From contig NZ_CP007446.1 of NCBI RefSeq assembly GCF_000600005.1, positions 1,824,894 through 1,888,893 of the forward strand: 64,000 nt of DNA. The letters run 5' to 3'. Both the position numbers and the translations under genes were made by a program. This DNA comes from Snodgrassella alvi wkB2 (GTDB taxonomy: Bacteria; Pseudomonadota; Gammaproteobacteria; Burkholderiales; Neisseriaceae). The notes under the pieces are model-generated. The model saw only the letters and a program-made list of their open reading frames with translations, searched no databases and was not told the origin of the DNA. Below are positions 18,044-26,726 of the stretch, one piece after another (positions within the stretch are counted from its first letter, which is position 1; each line of letters starts with the position of its first letter).

Positions 18044-18324
18044 TGTAATGATTCCTCTACACCGTAAAGTGCCATCAGGGTAATGAGTCCCGCCGGCACA
18101 CCGGCGATGTGCAACATAAATTTCTGTCTGTGCGCCAGCCGCTTAGCCGCCACGAGTAATGCCACGCAGGCAGAATCGGCTTCGGTTACACCACTGACGT
18201 CCACTTTTTCTATTTGTCCGGTTTGGATATAGTCACAGAAACGTTTGAAATCGTTTTCTCCTACTGTACCCATAGTTACCTTGTCATGAATCATCAGGGT
18301 TTTACCCTGCACGTTGGTTTGCAT
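18040..18324 (-). CDS. mlaB: MlaB, STAS-domain subunit of the Mla ABC transporter
   Basis: A cytoplasmic STAS protein of 94 residues that binds MlaF and activates the MlaFEDB transporter. The segment KVDVSGVTEADSACVALLVAA matches the STAS pattern, with the Asp-Ser pair at the loop used by MlaB. There is 2 nt between it and mlaC, and 4 nt overlap with mlaA, so translation is probably coupled through the operon. Confidence 0.85.
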   Translation of the reverse strand: MQTNVQGKTLMIHDKVTMGTVGENDFKRFCDYIQTGQIEKVDVSGVTEADSACVALLVAAKRLAHRQKFMLHIAGVPAGLITLMALYGVEESLQ

Positions 18325-18326
18325 GA

Positions 18327-18929
18327 TTATTTACCGTTTTTGGCACGTAAATCCGCTACTAAACCATCTATGCCTTTCTGGCTGATAGTCTGATTAAACT
18401 GGTTGCGGTATACAGTCACCAGACTGGCACCTTCTACAGCTACATTGTAAATACGATATATATTGCCAGCCTGATACAGGGTGTAATCCATACGTACTGG
18501 TTTACTGTTAGGTGTTGTAACATCTACACGCACAATGATTTCGCGTCCGCCCTTATTAACGACAGGATTACTGTATACATTTGCCTGAGCATTTTTAAAT
18601 TTCAGCATAGTGCCGGAATAAGTACGGATTAACAGGGTTTTAAACTCCTGAGTTAATGCCTGCTGCTGTGCAGTACTGGCGGTACGCCACGGAGCACCTA
18701 CCGCCAGTGCAGTCATGCGCTCAAAATCAAAATACGGAATTGCATAGTTTTCAGCCTGACGGCGTACCTGATTATCATTTTTACCATTGGCTGAACTTAA
18801 AATATTCAATACCTGAGTAGCATTGTCTTTAAGCTGGCTTACTGCCTGCTGTGGTGAAGCAAATGCCATACTAATGCTCATAATCGCAATACTTACCGCC
18901 CCGAAAAATGAAGATTTATTCAGTTTCAT
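18327..18929 (-). CDS. mlaC: MlaC, periplasmic phospholipid carrier
   Basis: MlaC shuttles phospholipid between MlaA at the outer membrane and MlaD at the inner membrane. It has 200 residues with a signal peptide ending near MAFA-SPQ. The Tol-tolerance/MlaC domain follows, with FERMTALAVGAPWRTAS and a C-terminal half containing VRMDYTLYQAGNIYRIYNVAVEGASLV. Length and motifs are normal for the family. It is 51 nt after mlaD in the same operon. Confidence 0.93.
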   Translation of the reverse strand: MKLNKSSFFGAVSIAIMSISMAFASPQQAVSQLKDNATQVLNILSSANGKNDNQVRRQAENYAIPYFDFERMTALAVGAPWRTASTAQQQALTQEFKTLLIRTYSGTMLKFKNAQANVYSNPVVNKGGREIIVRVDVTTPNSKPVRMDYTLYQAGNIYRIYNVAVEGASLVTVYRNQFNQTISQKGIDGLVADLRAKNGK

Positions 18930-18980
18930 TAATATATTCCTTTAATTAAATCAAATTTGTTTATCTACTGTTACTTTTAC

Positions 18981-19490
18981 TTATTCACTTGCAGAAGCAG
19001 CAGTATCTGTTTTTTTATTATCGCTTTTGGCATTACCCTCAGCAAAACTGGTCATAAATTTACCAATTAACTGTTCCAGCACCAAAGCTGAACTGGTAAT
19101 AGTAATATTATCCCCATCGGCCAGATTATCCGGGTCGCCGCCTTGCTCCAGTCCGATATACTGGTCGCCAAGCAAACCTGAAGTCAGAATCTGCGCTGAA
19201 GTGTCAGTACTAAACTGGTACTGTTTATCAATTTTTAAAGTCACTTTAGCCCAGTAAGTTTTCGGATCAAGTACAATTCTGTCTACCCGGCCAACCACAA
19301 CACCGGCTGCTTTGACAGGCGCCTGTGTTTTTAAACCGCCAATATCGCTGAACGAGGCCGATAAAGTATATGTAGGCTGGGAAGAGCCGATACCATTACC
19401 GCCGGCTACCCGAAAAGATAAAAATAGAATTGCCACTATGCCTATTAAAACAAATAGACCAACCAGCATTTCCAGACTGTTTTTTTTCAT
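18981..19490 (-). CDS. mlaD: MlaD, MCE-domain subunit of the Mla transporter
   Basis: MlaD is anchored by one N-terminal TM helix (about 8-27) and forms a hexameric MCE ring that hands lipid to or from MlaC. The MCE core TYTLSASFSDIGGLKTQAPVKAAGVVVGRV lies at about 41-70. The 169 residues end in a short Ser/Ala/Asp-rich tail. It follows mlaE by 24 nt. Confidence 0.94.
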   Translation of the reverse strand: MKKNSLEMLVGLFVLIGIVAILFLSFRVAGGNGIGSSQPTYTLSASFSDIGGLKTQAPVKAAGVVVGRVDRIVLDPKTYWAKVTLKIDKQYQFSTDTSAQILTSGLLGDQYIGLEQGGDPDNLADGDNITITSSALVLEQLIGKFMTSFAEGNAKSDNKKTDTAASASE

Positions 19491-19514
19491 ATCATTACCT
19501 TGTTAATCTGCACC

Positions 19515-20291
19515 CTATTTGGTAAACATCAGAGCGGTCAGCATAAAATCCACTGCCAGAATAGTTAATGAGCTGGATACAACAGTACGTGTATTGGCGC
19601 GCAAAATACCTTCTGATGTCGGTTTTGCATAAAACCCCTGATAAACAGCTATCAGAGTAACAACTACGCCAAATACCAATGATTTAATTAAACCATTTAC
19701 AACATCGTAGTAAAAATCAAGATTATTCTGCATTTGACCCCAGAATACGCCGTTATCCATGCCAAAATATTTTACGCCAATCAGATAAGCACCATAAACG
19801 CCGGCCACATTAAATATTGAAGCCAGTAAAGGCATGGAAAGTACACCTGCCCAAAAACGTGGGGCGATAACTCTCGCCACCGGATCAATAGCCATGACAT
19901 TCATGGCTTCCAGTTGTTCAGTGGTTTTCATTAAACCTATTTCACTGGTCATTGCACCACCGGCACTGCTGGCAAACAGTATCGCAGCCAATACCGGACC
20001 AAGCTCGCGCAGCATGGCGGCAGCCACCATATAACCAAGAATATCTGCAGATTTAAATTTAGCCAGCTGTGTGTAGGCCTGTAACCCCAGTACCATTCCG
20101 ACAAACAGTCCTGATACTGCGATAATGATAATAGAAAGAACACCGGAAAAATACATTTGCCGGATCATCAGGCGCGGACGACGTAAAACTGTTCCGCTGC
20201 GCAGCAAGGCGGCAAGCAGAAATAATGCTGCCCGCCCCAGATGCTGGACAAAACTCAGGGTTTTTGCACCCAGTTGCTCGATTGCTTTCAT
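19515..20291 (-). CDS. mlaE: MlaE, permease subunit of the Mla transporter
   Basis: An inner-membrane permease of the MlaE/ABC-I type. The start is taken as the ATG at 20291 (258 residues, MKAIEQLGAKTL), which shares one base with the mlaF stop (TGATG). A longer in-frame version exists but would run back into mlaF. Motifs include ELGPVLAAILFASSAGGAMTSEIGLMKTTEQLEAM, the family's most conserved loop, which contacts MlaF. There are five or so hydrophobic helices. Confidence 0.95.
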   Translation of the reverse strand: MKAIEQLGAKTLSFVQHLGRAALFLLAALLRSGTVLRRPRLMIRQMYFSGVLSIIIIAVSGLFVGMVLGLQAYTQLAKFKSADILGYMVAAAMLRELGPVLAAILFASSAGGAMTSEIGLMKTTEQLEAMNVMAIDPVARVIAPRFWAGVLSMPLLASIFNVAGVYGAYLIGVKYFGMDNGVFWGQMQNNLDFYYDVVNGLIKSLVFGVVVTLIAVYQGFYAKPTSEGILRANTRTVVSSSLTILAVDFMLTALMFTK

Positions 20292-21091
20292 CACGCGATG
20301 TCTAAATCCTGTTGTAAGGTGGTGGTAGCCGGATAACGAAATGCTACCGGGCCGTCTGCCTGACCATGAATAAACTGATTTATCCATGGTGAATCCAGTT
20401 CACGCATTTGTTGCGGTGAACCGGAAAAAATAATTTCACCGTGTGCCAGAAAAACCACATGGCTGGCAATATCCAGAGATTGCTGGATATCATGTGTCAC
20501 CATTACACTGGTAGTTTGTAAGGCTTTATTGACCTTACTTACCAGACTGGCTATTACCCCGAGTGAAATCGGATCCAGGCCGGTAAATGGTTCATCATAT
20601 AGCAATAATGCCGGATCAAGTGCAATTGTACGAGCCAGTGCTACTCGTCTTGCCATACCACCGGAAAGCTCGGACGGCATTAATTGCTCTACCCCGCGTA
20701 ATCCAACTGCATTCAGTTTCATGACCACCAGATCATGTATCATGCTTTCCGGCAAATCAGTATGTTCCCGCATTGGAAAAGCAACATTATCGAATACTGA
20801 TAAATCCGTAAACAAAGCACCAAACTGAAACAATACGCCCATGTTACGGCGATGGTAATACAGTTCTTCACGACTGAATTCGGCAATATCACGACCATTG
20901 ATCAATACTTGCCCCTGTTGTGCACTGATCTGACCGGTAATTAAACGCAACAAGGTTGTTTTACCACTTCCAGAACTACCCATAATAGCGGTAAAACTGC
21001 CCTGCTCCAGTTTAAAATTAATATTTTTTAAAATGGGTCGGTCGCCATAAGCGAAAACCACATTTTTCATTTCAATAAACGGCGTAGCCAT
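20291..21091 (-). CDS. mlaF: MlaF, ATPase subunit of the Mla transporter
   Basis: An ABC ATPase that powers phospholipid movement by MlaFEDB. The start chosen is the ATG at 21091 (266 residues, MATPFIEMKNV); two other ATGs lie up to 27 nt upstream. Walker A is GSSGSGKTT, the signature is LSGGMARRVALAR, Walker B ends LLLYDEPFTGLD, and the H-loop is VTHD. It is the first gene of mlaF-E-D-C-B-A; pdxA lies 75 nt upstream on the same strand. Confidence 0.95.
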   Translation of the reverse strand: MATPFIEMKNVVFAYGDRPILKNINFKLEQGSFTAIMGSSGSGKTTLLRLITGQISAQQGQVLINGRDIAEFSREELYYHRRNMGVLFQFGALFTDLSVFDNVAFPMREHTDLPESMIHDLVVMKLNAVGLRGVEQLMPSELSGGMARRVALARTIALDPALLLYDEPFTGLDPISLGVIASLVSKVNKALQTTSVMVTHDIQQSLDIASHVVFLAHGEIIFSGSPQQMRELDSPWINQFIHGQADGPVAFRYPATTTLQQDLDIA

Positions 21092-21166
21092 ATTGAGAAT
21101 TCCCATGCCGTATAGCAACTTAGATTTTATGATGTCTGTTGGTATTTATCAAATACAAGTGCGTAA

Positions 21167-22159
21167 TTACTGCTCTGCTTTCCAGTGTCTGCTCATATCC
21201 ACTGCAGCATGAATTGCTGCAAATAAACTGCTGCAGGTTGCTTCACCAGTACCGGCAAGATTCAGCGCAGTACCATGATCCACTGAGGTGCGGATAAAAG
21301 GCAGTCCCAGAGTGATATTAACGCCCTCTCCAAAACTTGCATATTTTAATACCGGCAATCCCTGATCATGATACATAGCCAGAACAGCATCAGCCTGTTC
21401 AAGCATGAAAGGCTGAAACAGTGTATCTGCCGGAAATGGTCCGGTTATTTGCATACCCTGCTGTTGTAACTGGCTGATTACCGGAATAATAATATCATTT
21501 TCTTCATTTCCAAGATGACCGCCTTCACCAGCATGCGGATTGAGACCGGCAACCAGAATACGCGGCTGTATCAGCCCGAATTTTGTCTGCAAATCATGAT
21601 GCAGAATAGTTAGTACTTCGGTTAATAATTCAAGTGTCAGGGTATCTGCTACTGCCCGCAGTGGTAAGTGCGTAGTGGCTAAAGCCACTCTCAGACCGCC
21701 ACCGGCAAGCATCATTACTACTTGAGAAGTAGTACTTTTAGCAGCCAGATATTCCGTATGGCCGCTAAAAGCAATACCGCTATCGTTGATAATTCCTTTA
21801 TGAACCGGAGCAGTGACTATAGCAGCAAATTCACCCTGTTCTATGCCAGTATATGCTCTGTCCAGTAATTGCAATACATAAGCAGCATTTTGTATGTTTA
21901 ATTTTCCTGCCTGAACAGATACCTGAACTGGAATATGACAAACTTCCAGTACTCCGGATACAGGTTTGTTACTATCTGGCTGATAAGCCTGTATGGTAAT
22001 TTTTTTATTCAGTTGTGCCGCACGCTGCTGCAATAATTGCATATCTCCCAATACCACAATGCGTTGCGGCCAGTCCTGGCTGGCCAGATCCAGACAGATA
22101 TCTGGCCCGATACCTGCCGGCTCTCCGCTAGTAACAGCAATAATTAACTGATTCTTCAT
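21167..22159 (-). CDS. pdxA: 4-hydroxythreonine-4-phosphate dehydrogenase
   Basis: PdxA oxidises 4-phosphohydroxy-L-threonine in the DXP-dependent vitamin B6 pathway. In 330 residues it shows the three metal-ligand histidine segments: SGHTEYLAAKS, GLNPHAGEGG and MYHDQGLPVLKY. The N-terminus TSGEPAGIGPDI is typical. It follows surA by 135 nt, reproducing the E. coli order lptD-surA-pdxA. The rsmA gene that follows in E. coli is missing here and mlaF takes its place. Confidence 0.96.
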   Translation of the reverse strand: MKNQLIIAVTSGEPAGIGPDICLDLASQDWPQRIVVLGDMQLLQQRAAQLNKKITIQAYQPDSNKPVSGVLEVCHIPVQVSVQAGKLNIQNAAYVLQLLDRAYTGIEQGEFAAIVTAPVHKGIINDSGIAFSGHTEYLAAKSTTSQVVMMLAGGGLRVALATTHLPLRAVADTLTLELLTEVLTILHHDLQTKFGLIQPRILVAGLNPHAGEGGHLGNEENDIIIPVISQLQQQGMQITGPFPADTLFQPFMLEQADAVLAMYHDQGLPVLKYASFGEGVNITLGLPFIRTSVDHGTALNLAGTGEATCSSLFAAIHAAVDMSRHWKAEQ

Positions 22160-22294
22160 AAAAATAAGCCAGAATTATAATGATATTTTTCACAGAAAAA
22201 TCAATAAAAAATACTTAGCTATCAGAATATACAAACTCGACATTTCGACACTGATACCGGCTGCACGCATTGCAGAAAAGTTGTTTTTATGCAG

Positions 22295-23254
22295 TTAATC
22301 CAAAGGACGAATACTGATATAGGCTTGATCATGTAACTGTTTCAGGAAATTTTGCAGTAGAATTTCGCGTTTTTCCTGTACCAGTACTGCACGCATCCCG
22401 TTACGCTGACGTTCTTGCGGGCTGTCATTGCTTCTGACAGCCACCAGACGGATTACGTGCCAGCCAAACTGAGTACGCACCGGCATGGATATCTGACCCG
22501 GCTGCAATGATTTCACCGCAGCTTCGAATGGCGGCACAGTCTCACCATCGATAATCCAGCCCAGATCTCCGCCATTTTGTGCACTGCCATCCTGAGAATA
22601 CTGCCGTGCCAGCTGATCGAATGAGGCACCGGAACGTGCCTGCTGAGCAATCTGTTCAATCAGTTTTCGTGTGATATCGTTATCGTTTTTCAACAGAATA
22701 TGTTGCACATGATAGGAATAGGCTGTAACCGGTGGCGGCAATGGTCGCCCTTCCTGCTGGGCACGTGCAATAGCATCATCTACCTCTGCATCACTGACCT
22801 GACTTTTGCCCATTACTTCACTTTGTTCAATTTTCTGTGCCAGCAGGTTTTCCGTTATGGTGCGGCGCAGCTGATCTTCATTCACACCTTCTTTAGCAAT
22901 GCGCTGAATCAGCTCTTTAACTGTCATATGGCGTTGTGAAGCAAACAGTTCAATTGCTTCGTTTACATCGGCATTAGTCAGGCGGATATTGGAGCGCTTG
23001 GCAGCTTGCACCAGTAAATCCTTACGTATCAGCTGTGCAAGTGCCTGCTCGTGTAAATCTGCATTACTGATATTTTGTCCTTTTGGTAACTGTGAACGCA
23101 TCTGGGCTGCTACTAAGTCCAGCTCGCGACGTGTTATTACATCATCATTGACAACTGCCACAATGTTATCAACTGGTTTGATATCCAATGCCATTGCCGA
23201 AGGCAATACTACAGCCAGCATAGTTGCTGCCAGCCAAGAATGTATCTTTTTCAT
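22295..23254 (-). CDS. surA: SurA-type periplasmic chaperone/peptidyl-prolyl isomerase
   Basis: SurA escorts unfolded outer-membrane proteins to the BAM complex. There is a signal peptide ending near ALA (MALDIKP), then a SurA_N domain with the conserved VAVVNDDVITRRELD. One parvulin domain (about 178-275: HVQHILLKNDND ... GGDLGWIIDGETVPPFE ... FGWHVIRL) and a C-terminal helix follow. The 319 residues hold one PPIase domain, whereas E. coli SurA (428 residues) has two. The ATG overlaps the lptD stop by one base. Confidence 0.92.
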   Translation of the reverse strand: MKKIHSWLAATMLAVVLPSAMALDIKPVDNIVAVVNDDVITRRELDLVAAQMRSQLPKGQNISNADLHEQALAQLIRKDLLVQAAKRSNIRLTNADVNEAIELFASQRHMTVKELIQRIAKEGVNEDQLRRTITENLLAQKIEQSEVMGKSQVSDAEVDDAIARAQQEGRPLPPPVTAYSYHVQHILLKNDNDITRKLIEQIAQQARSGASFDQLARQYSQDGSAQNGGDLGWIIDGETVPPFEAAVKSLQPGQISMPVRTQFGWHVIRLVAVRSNDSPQERQRNGMRAVLVQEKREILLQNFLKQLHDQAYISIRPLD

Positions 23255-25590
23255 TAATGTTTTACCTCATAAGTATTGCTGTAACCGGGAATTTGTGAAG
23301 TGAGCTGATTGAGGGAACCATTTCCCATACCTGTCAGGTCACGCAACTGCAATTGGAATAATACGGCGGTTTTGCGTTTTTTGTAATCATCTGTATAGCG
23401 GGAACCTACCAGTCCGGCACTCCAGCAATGACATGGACTCTGGTACTCTATCCCTACTGTCTGATTCAGAGATGTACTACTATTAAAATCATAATCCTGC
23501 CGTGCAACCAGATAGTAATTACGGGTTAGCGGCCATTGAACACCGACATCTATTGTACGCATTTTGCCATAAACATCATCGTATAAATTTTCATAACGAC
23601 CATATTTATAGCGAACACTGATAGTTTTACCTGCATTCGGTGTATAGCGGATGCCAAAGTTATAACTTTCAGATGTTTTTAAATCCTGATTGTAATGCCA
23701 GTTAGTTTCAGCTGTGATGTGCTCGCTCAGGGCAGCACGTCCAAAAGCCACCATATCAGAGCGTTTGCGTTCTTTATTTTTAGGCGTGTTGTCATTCAGT
23801 TTGACGTTATCATCACGGAAATAAAAGCGCTGACCAATACCGGCTGCGAAACGTTCAATACCGTTAGTACTATCATATATCCGAGATTGCAGCGCCGTTG
23901 TCATAAAATTAGCCGCATTGATTCTGTCCTGTCCTGAATAACGGTTTTCATGAAATAACTGATCATAAGTAAAACTGTTTTCGGCTGTATCAAACAAAGG
24001 CATATCATTCTGATTACGTCGCGGTATATAGGTATAAAACAGACGTGGTTCCAGTGTCTGAATATATCCCTTGTTTAATCGATTGTTTTTCCATAAACGC
24101 TCAAAGGTCACGCCTGAATCCACACTAAGTAAAGGTACGGCACGATCCATACTGCGGCTATCCTGATTATCCTGCCGGTTCATATCATAATGAGTGGCAT
24201 GAAAACTCAGTTTTGGCCGGATATACCCCCAGTTATTGGAATAGTCAGCAGTAAATGTTGGCAATAACACCAGACGGGTACCATTGGGATATTTATGTAT
24301 CCACCAGTCTTTATGACCAGTTTCCCTGCCCTCAAAACGGGTTGCTTCAGCATAGACATTGACTGCGTAATGATTACCAAAATAACGGTTCCACGTAGCA
24401 GATAAACGAGGTAAACGTGAGTAAGGCTGATCCTTATATCCACTGATTGAGGCCAGTGTCTGATATTTTTGCACCATTAAACTGCCATCAAATGTCCCGC
24501 CCCATAAATCTCGGTGGTAATTCAGCCATGCCTGCCGGTTCAGATTAGAACTGCCATTATCTCCGCTCCAGAAATCACGCCGGTAATCATCATCTGAGAC
24601 CTGATGATAGTCAATACCGCCGGTTAATCCCTTTGCTAATCTCTGGGAATGGGTAAAATCAATTTCAGCACGATTTTTGTGACTGCTTTTCTGATCATTC
24701 GGCACCCAGTCAGCACTAATCTGTCCCTGATAAGTCGGCTGCAGGTAACGGAAATCACCACCCAGCTGTAGACCACGGCTGCTAATAAAATGCGGCCGGA
24801 TAGTTGCATCATAATTAGGAGCTAGATTCAGATAATAAGGAGCCATTATTTCAAAGCCGTCAGATCCTCCTTTAAGTGTAGGCGTCAGAAACCCGCTTTT
24901 ACGATTGCCGTTTAACGGAAAATCGATCCATGGTGTATAAAACAGAGGAACACCGCCAAATACCAGCGTTGCATTACGGGCTACCCCAACATTTTTATCA
25001 TAATCCAGATCAATACTGCCTGAACGGATATACCAGCTGTCATCGCCCGGATTACAGGTATTGAATTTAGCACTTTGCAGACGATATCGATTTTTACCAC
25101 CCATCTGTATCTCGTCCCCAACACCTTGCAGACGCCGGTTATCATTTTCCATTTCGAAGCGGCCGGCATCACCGACACCCGTACTTTTAGCCATGTCGTA
25201 AGTAACATGTTCACCAGTAACACGTCCCTTACCATTATCTAAAGTAAAGTGATCACCAGCTTTAACAATCTGGCTTTCCTGATCATAATCAGCCCAGTCT
25301 GAATTCAAAGTGACATCATTACGCTCAATAATGACACTCCCTTTTGCATGTACCTGAACCTGTGACTGCCCGTTGACATCGTCAGCCACAACCCGGGTAA
25401 CATCAGTACCCGGATTAGCTTCACCGCTGCTTTGTACAGGTTTAACAAAATTTTTCGGTCGCTGTGGCGCTGTACAAACATTTCCTTCGCCCATAGACAA
25501 AGGTGAGGCCGCAAGAACAAACCCGGGCAAAGTACAAAAAACCGTTGTTAAGGCCAGAGCTAATGGTTTTGGAGAGAATAAGTAGGACAA
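23254..25590 (-). CDS. lptD: LPS-assembly outer-membrane protein LptD
   Basis: LptD is the beta-barrel that inserts lipooligosaccharide into the outer leaflet together with LptE. It has a signal peptide to about residue 28 (LPGFVLAA), then an N-terminal jellyroll (VKGSVIIERNDVTLNSDWADY-like repeats), then the barrel. Two N-terminal cysteines (NVCTAP; NTCNPG) and a C-terminal CHC (SPCHCW) match the four disulfide cysteines of E. coli LptD. The 778 residues are usual. It is divergent from the amgK-like gene across 59 nt and heads lptD-surA-pdxA. Confidence 0.96.
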   Translation of the reverse strand: MSYLFSPKPLALALTTVFCTLPGFVLAASPLSMGEGNVCTAPQRPKNFVKPVQSSGEANPGTDVTRVVADDVNGQSQVQVHAKGSVIIERNDVTLNSDWADYDQESQIVKAGDHFTLDNGKGRVTGEHVTYDMAKSTGVGDAGRFEMENDNRRLQGVGDEIQMGGKNRYRLQSAKFNTCNPGDDSWYIRSGSIDLDYDKNVGVARNATLVFGGVPLFYTPWIDFPLNGNRKSGFLTPTLKGGSDGFEIMAPYYLNLAPNYDATIRPHFISSRGLQLGGDFRYLQPTYQGQISADWVPNDQKSSHKNRAEIDFTHSQRLAKGLTGGIDYHQVSDDDYRRDFWSGDNGSSNLNRQAWLNYHRDLWGGTFDGSLMVQKYQTLASISGYKDQPYSRLPRLSATWNRYFGNHYAVNVYAEATRFEGRETGHKDWWIHKYPNGTRLVLLPTFTADYSNNWGYIRPKLSFHATHYDMNRQDNQDSRSMDRAVPLLSVDSGVTFERLWKNNRLNKGYIQTLEPRLFYTYIPRRNQNDMPLFDTAENSFTYDQLFHENRYSGQDRINAANFMTTALQSRIYDSTNGIERFAAGIGQRFYFRDDNVKLNDNTPKNKERKRSDMVAFGRAALSEHITAETNWHYNQDLKTSESYNFGIRYTPNAGKTISVRYKYGRYENLYDDVYGKMRTIDVGVQWPLTRNYYLVARQDYDFNSSTSLNQTVGIEYQSPCHCWSAGLVGSRYTDDYKKRKTAVLFQLQLRDLTGMGNGSLNQLTSQIPGYSNTYEVKH

Positions 25591-25649
25591 AGTATCACCT
25601 AAACGGCTTTGCCAGTTAAAATAGTGTTTATTTTAACCTGAAAAATGTC

Positions 25650-26654
25650 ATGCAACGAGAATCTGAATTAAAAAAATGGTTTCATACCTGCTATCCGCAA
25701 CAGGAATTTGTTCTTAGTTTTGCAGCTGCTGATGCTGATTTCCGACGCTATTTCCGCGCTACTTTTACTGACGACCGTACAGTAATCTGTATGGACGCCC
25801 CTCCGGATAAAATGAGTATCCTGCCATATATTAAGGTACAAAAGCTTTTTCAGGCTCTTAATGTTCCCGAAATCTATCATCTGGATACACAGCAAGGATT
25901 TATGGCTCTGGAAGATTTTGGTAATACCCCTTATCTGGCTGCACTGCAACAGGATAAACGTGCTGAAGTACACAAAGTATTGCTGCTGGAAGCCATTGAT
26001 GAACTCATCAAACTACAACTTTCAAGCCAGCCGGATCAACTACCATTATATGATGAAGCCGTACTAAAAAGGGAAATGCAACTTTTTCCTGAATGGTATG
26101 TTCAGAAAGAACTTGGTTTATCATTAACTGAGAAACAGCAACAGTTATGGCAGCAAACAGTTAACAATATATTACCGGTAATATTGTCACAGCCACTGGT
26201 CTATGTACATCGTGATTTTATTGTTCGAAACATCATGCTTACCCGCGACCGACCTGGTATTCTTGATTTTCAGGATGCATTGTATGGTCCGATTACTTAT
26301 GATTTAGTATCACTATTACGTGATGCATTTATCGAATGGGACGAAGAATTTATACTTGACATTGTCATTCGTTACTGGGAAAAAGCAATAGCTGCCGGAT
26401 TACCGGTACGTACTGATTTTGATCAGTTTTACCGTGATTTTGAATGGATGGGTGTACAGCGCCATCTGAAAGTTGCCGGTATCTTTGCCCGCTTATATTA
26501 CCGCGATGGTAAAGATAAATATCGCGGTGAAATTCATCGCTTCCTGAAATATTTACGCAAAACCAGCCGCCGTTATGGTGAATTGCGCCCGCTACTGCAA
26601 TTAATTACTGAATTAATTGGCTCAGAAGAAGTTCAGACAGGTTATACTTTCTAA
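25650..26654 (+). CDS. amgK: AmgK-like cell-wall sugar (MurNAc/GlcNAc) anomeric kinase
   Basis: An aminoglycoside-phosphotransferase-fold kinase of 334 residues. The catalytic loop is HRDFIVRN (187-194, D189) and the metal site DFQD (206-209), followed by ALYGPITYDLVSLLRDAF. That last segment is typical of AmgK, which in Pseudomonas phosphorylates MurNAc at C1 for peptidoglycan recycling. AmgK genes sit next to lptD in pseudomonads, as here. The partner murU uridylyltransferase is not in this window. Substrate is inferred; an uncharacterised kinase of the same fold is the alternative. Confidence 0.78.
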   Translation: MQRESELKKWFHTCYPQQEFVLSFAAADADFRRYFRATFTDDRTVICMDAPPDKMSILPYIKVQKLFQALNVPEIYHLDTQQGFMALEDFGNTPYLAALQQDKRAEVHKVLLLEAIDELIKLQLSSQPDQLPLYDEAVLKREMQLFPEWYVQKELGLSLTEKQQQLWQQTVNNILPVILSQPLVYVHRDFIVRNIMLTRDRPGILDFQDALYGPITYDLVSLLRDAFIEWDEEFILDIVIRYWEKAIAAGLPVRTDFDQFYRDFEWMGVQRHLKVAGIFARLYYRDGKDKYRGEIHRFLKYLRKTSRRYGELRPLLQLITELIGSEEVQTGYTF

Positions 26655-26684
26655 TTAAATCAAAATGATTAAATATCTGCCAAG

Positions 26685-26726
26685 AAATAATAAAGCTGCC
26701 TTAATTCCTAAGCAGCTTTATTATTT
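26685..26726. terminator. bidirectional terminator between amgK and the CoiA-like gene
   Basis: A 15-bp perfect stem (AAATAATAAAGCTGC, 26685-26699, with 26712-26726) encloses about 12 nt. It overlaps the last bases of the minus-strand gene ending at 26725 and follows the amgK stop by 30 nt. Confidence 0.8.
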
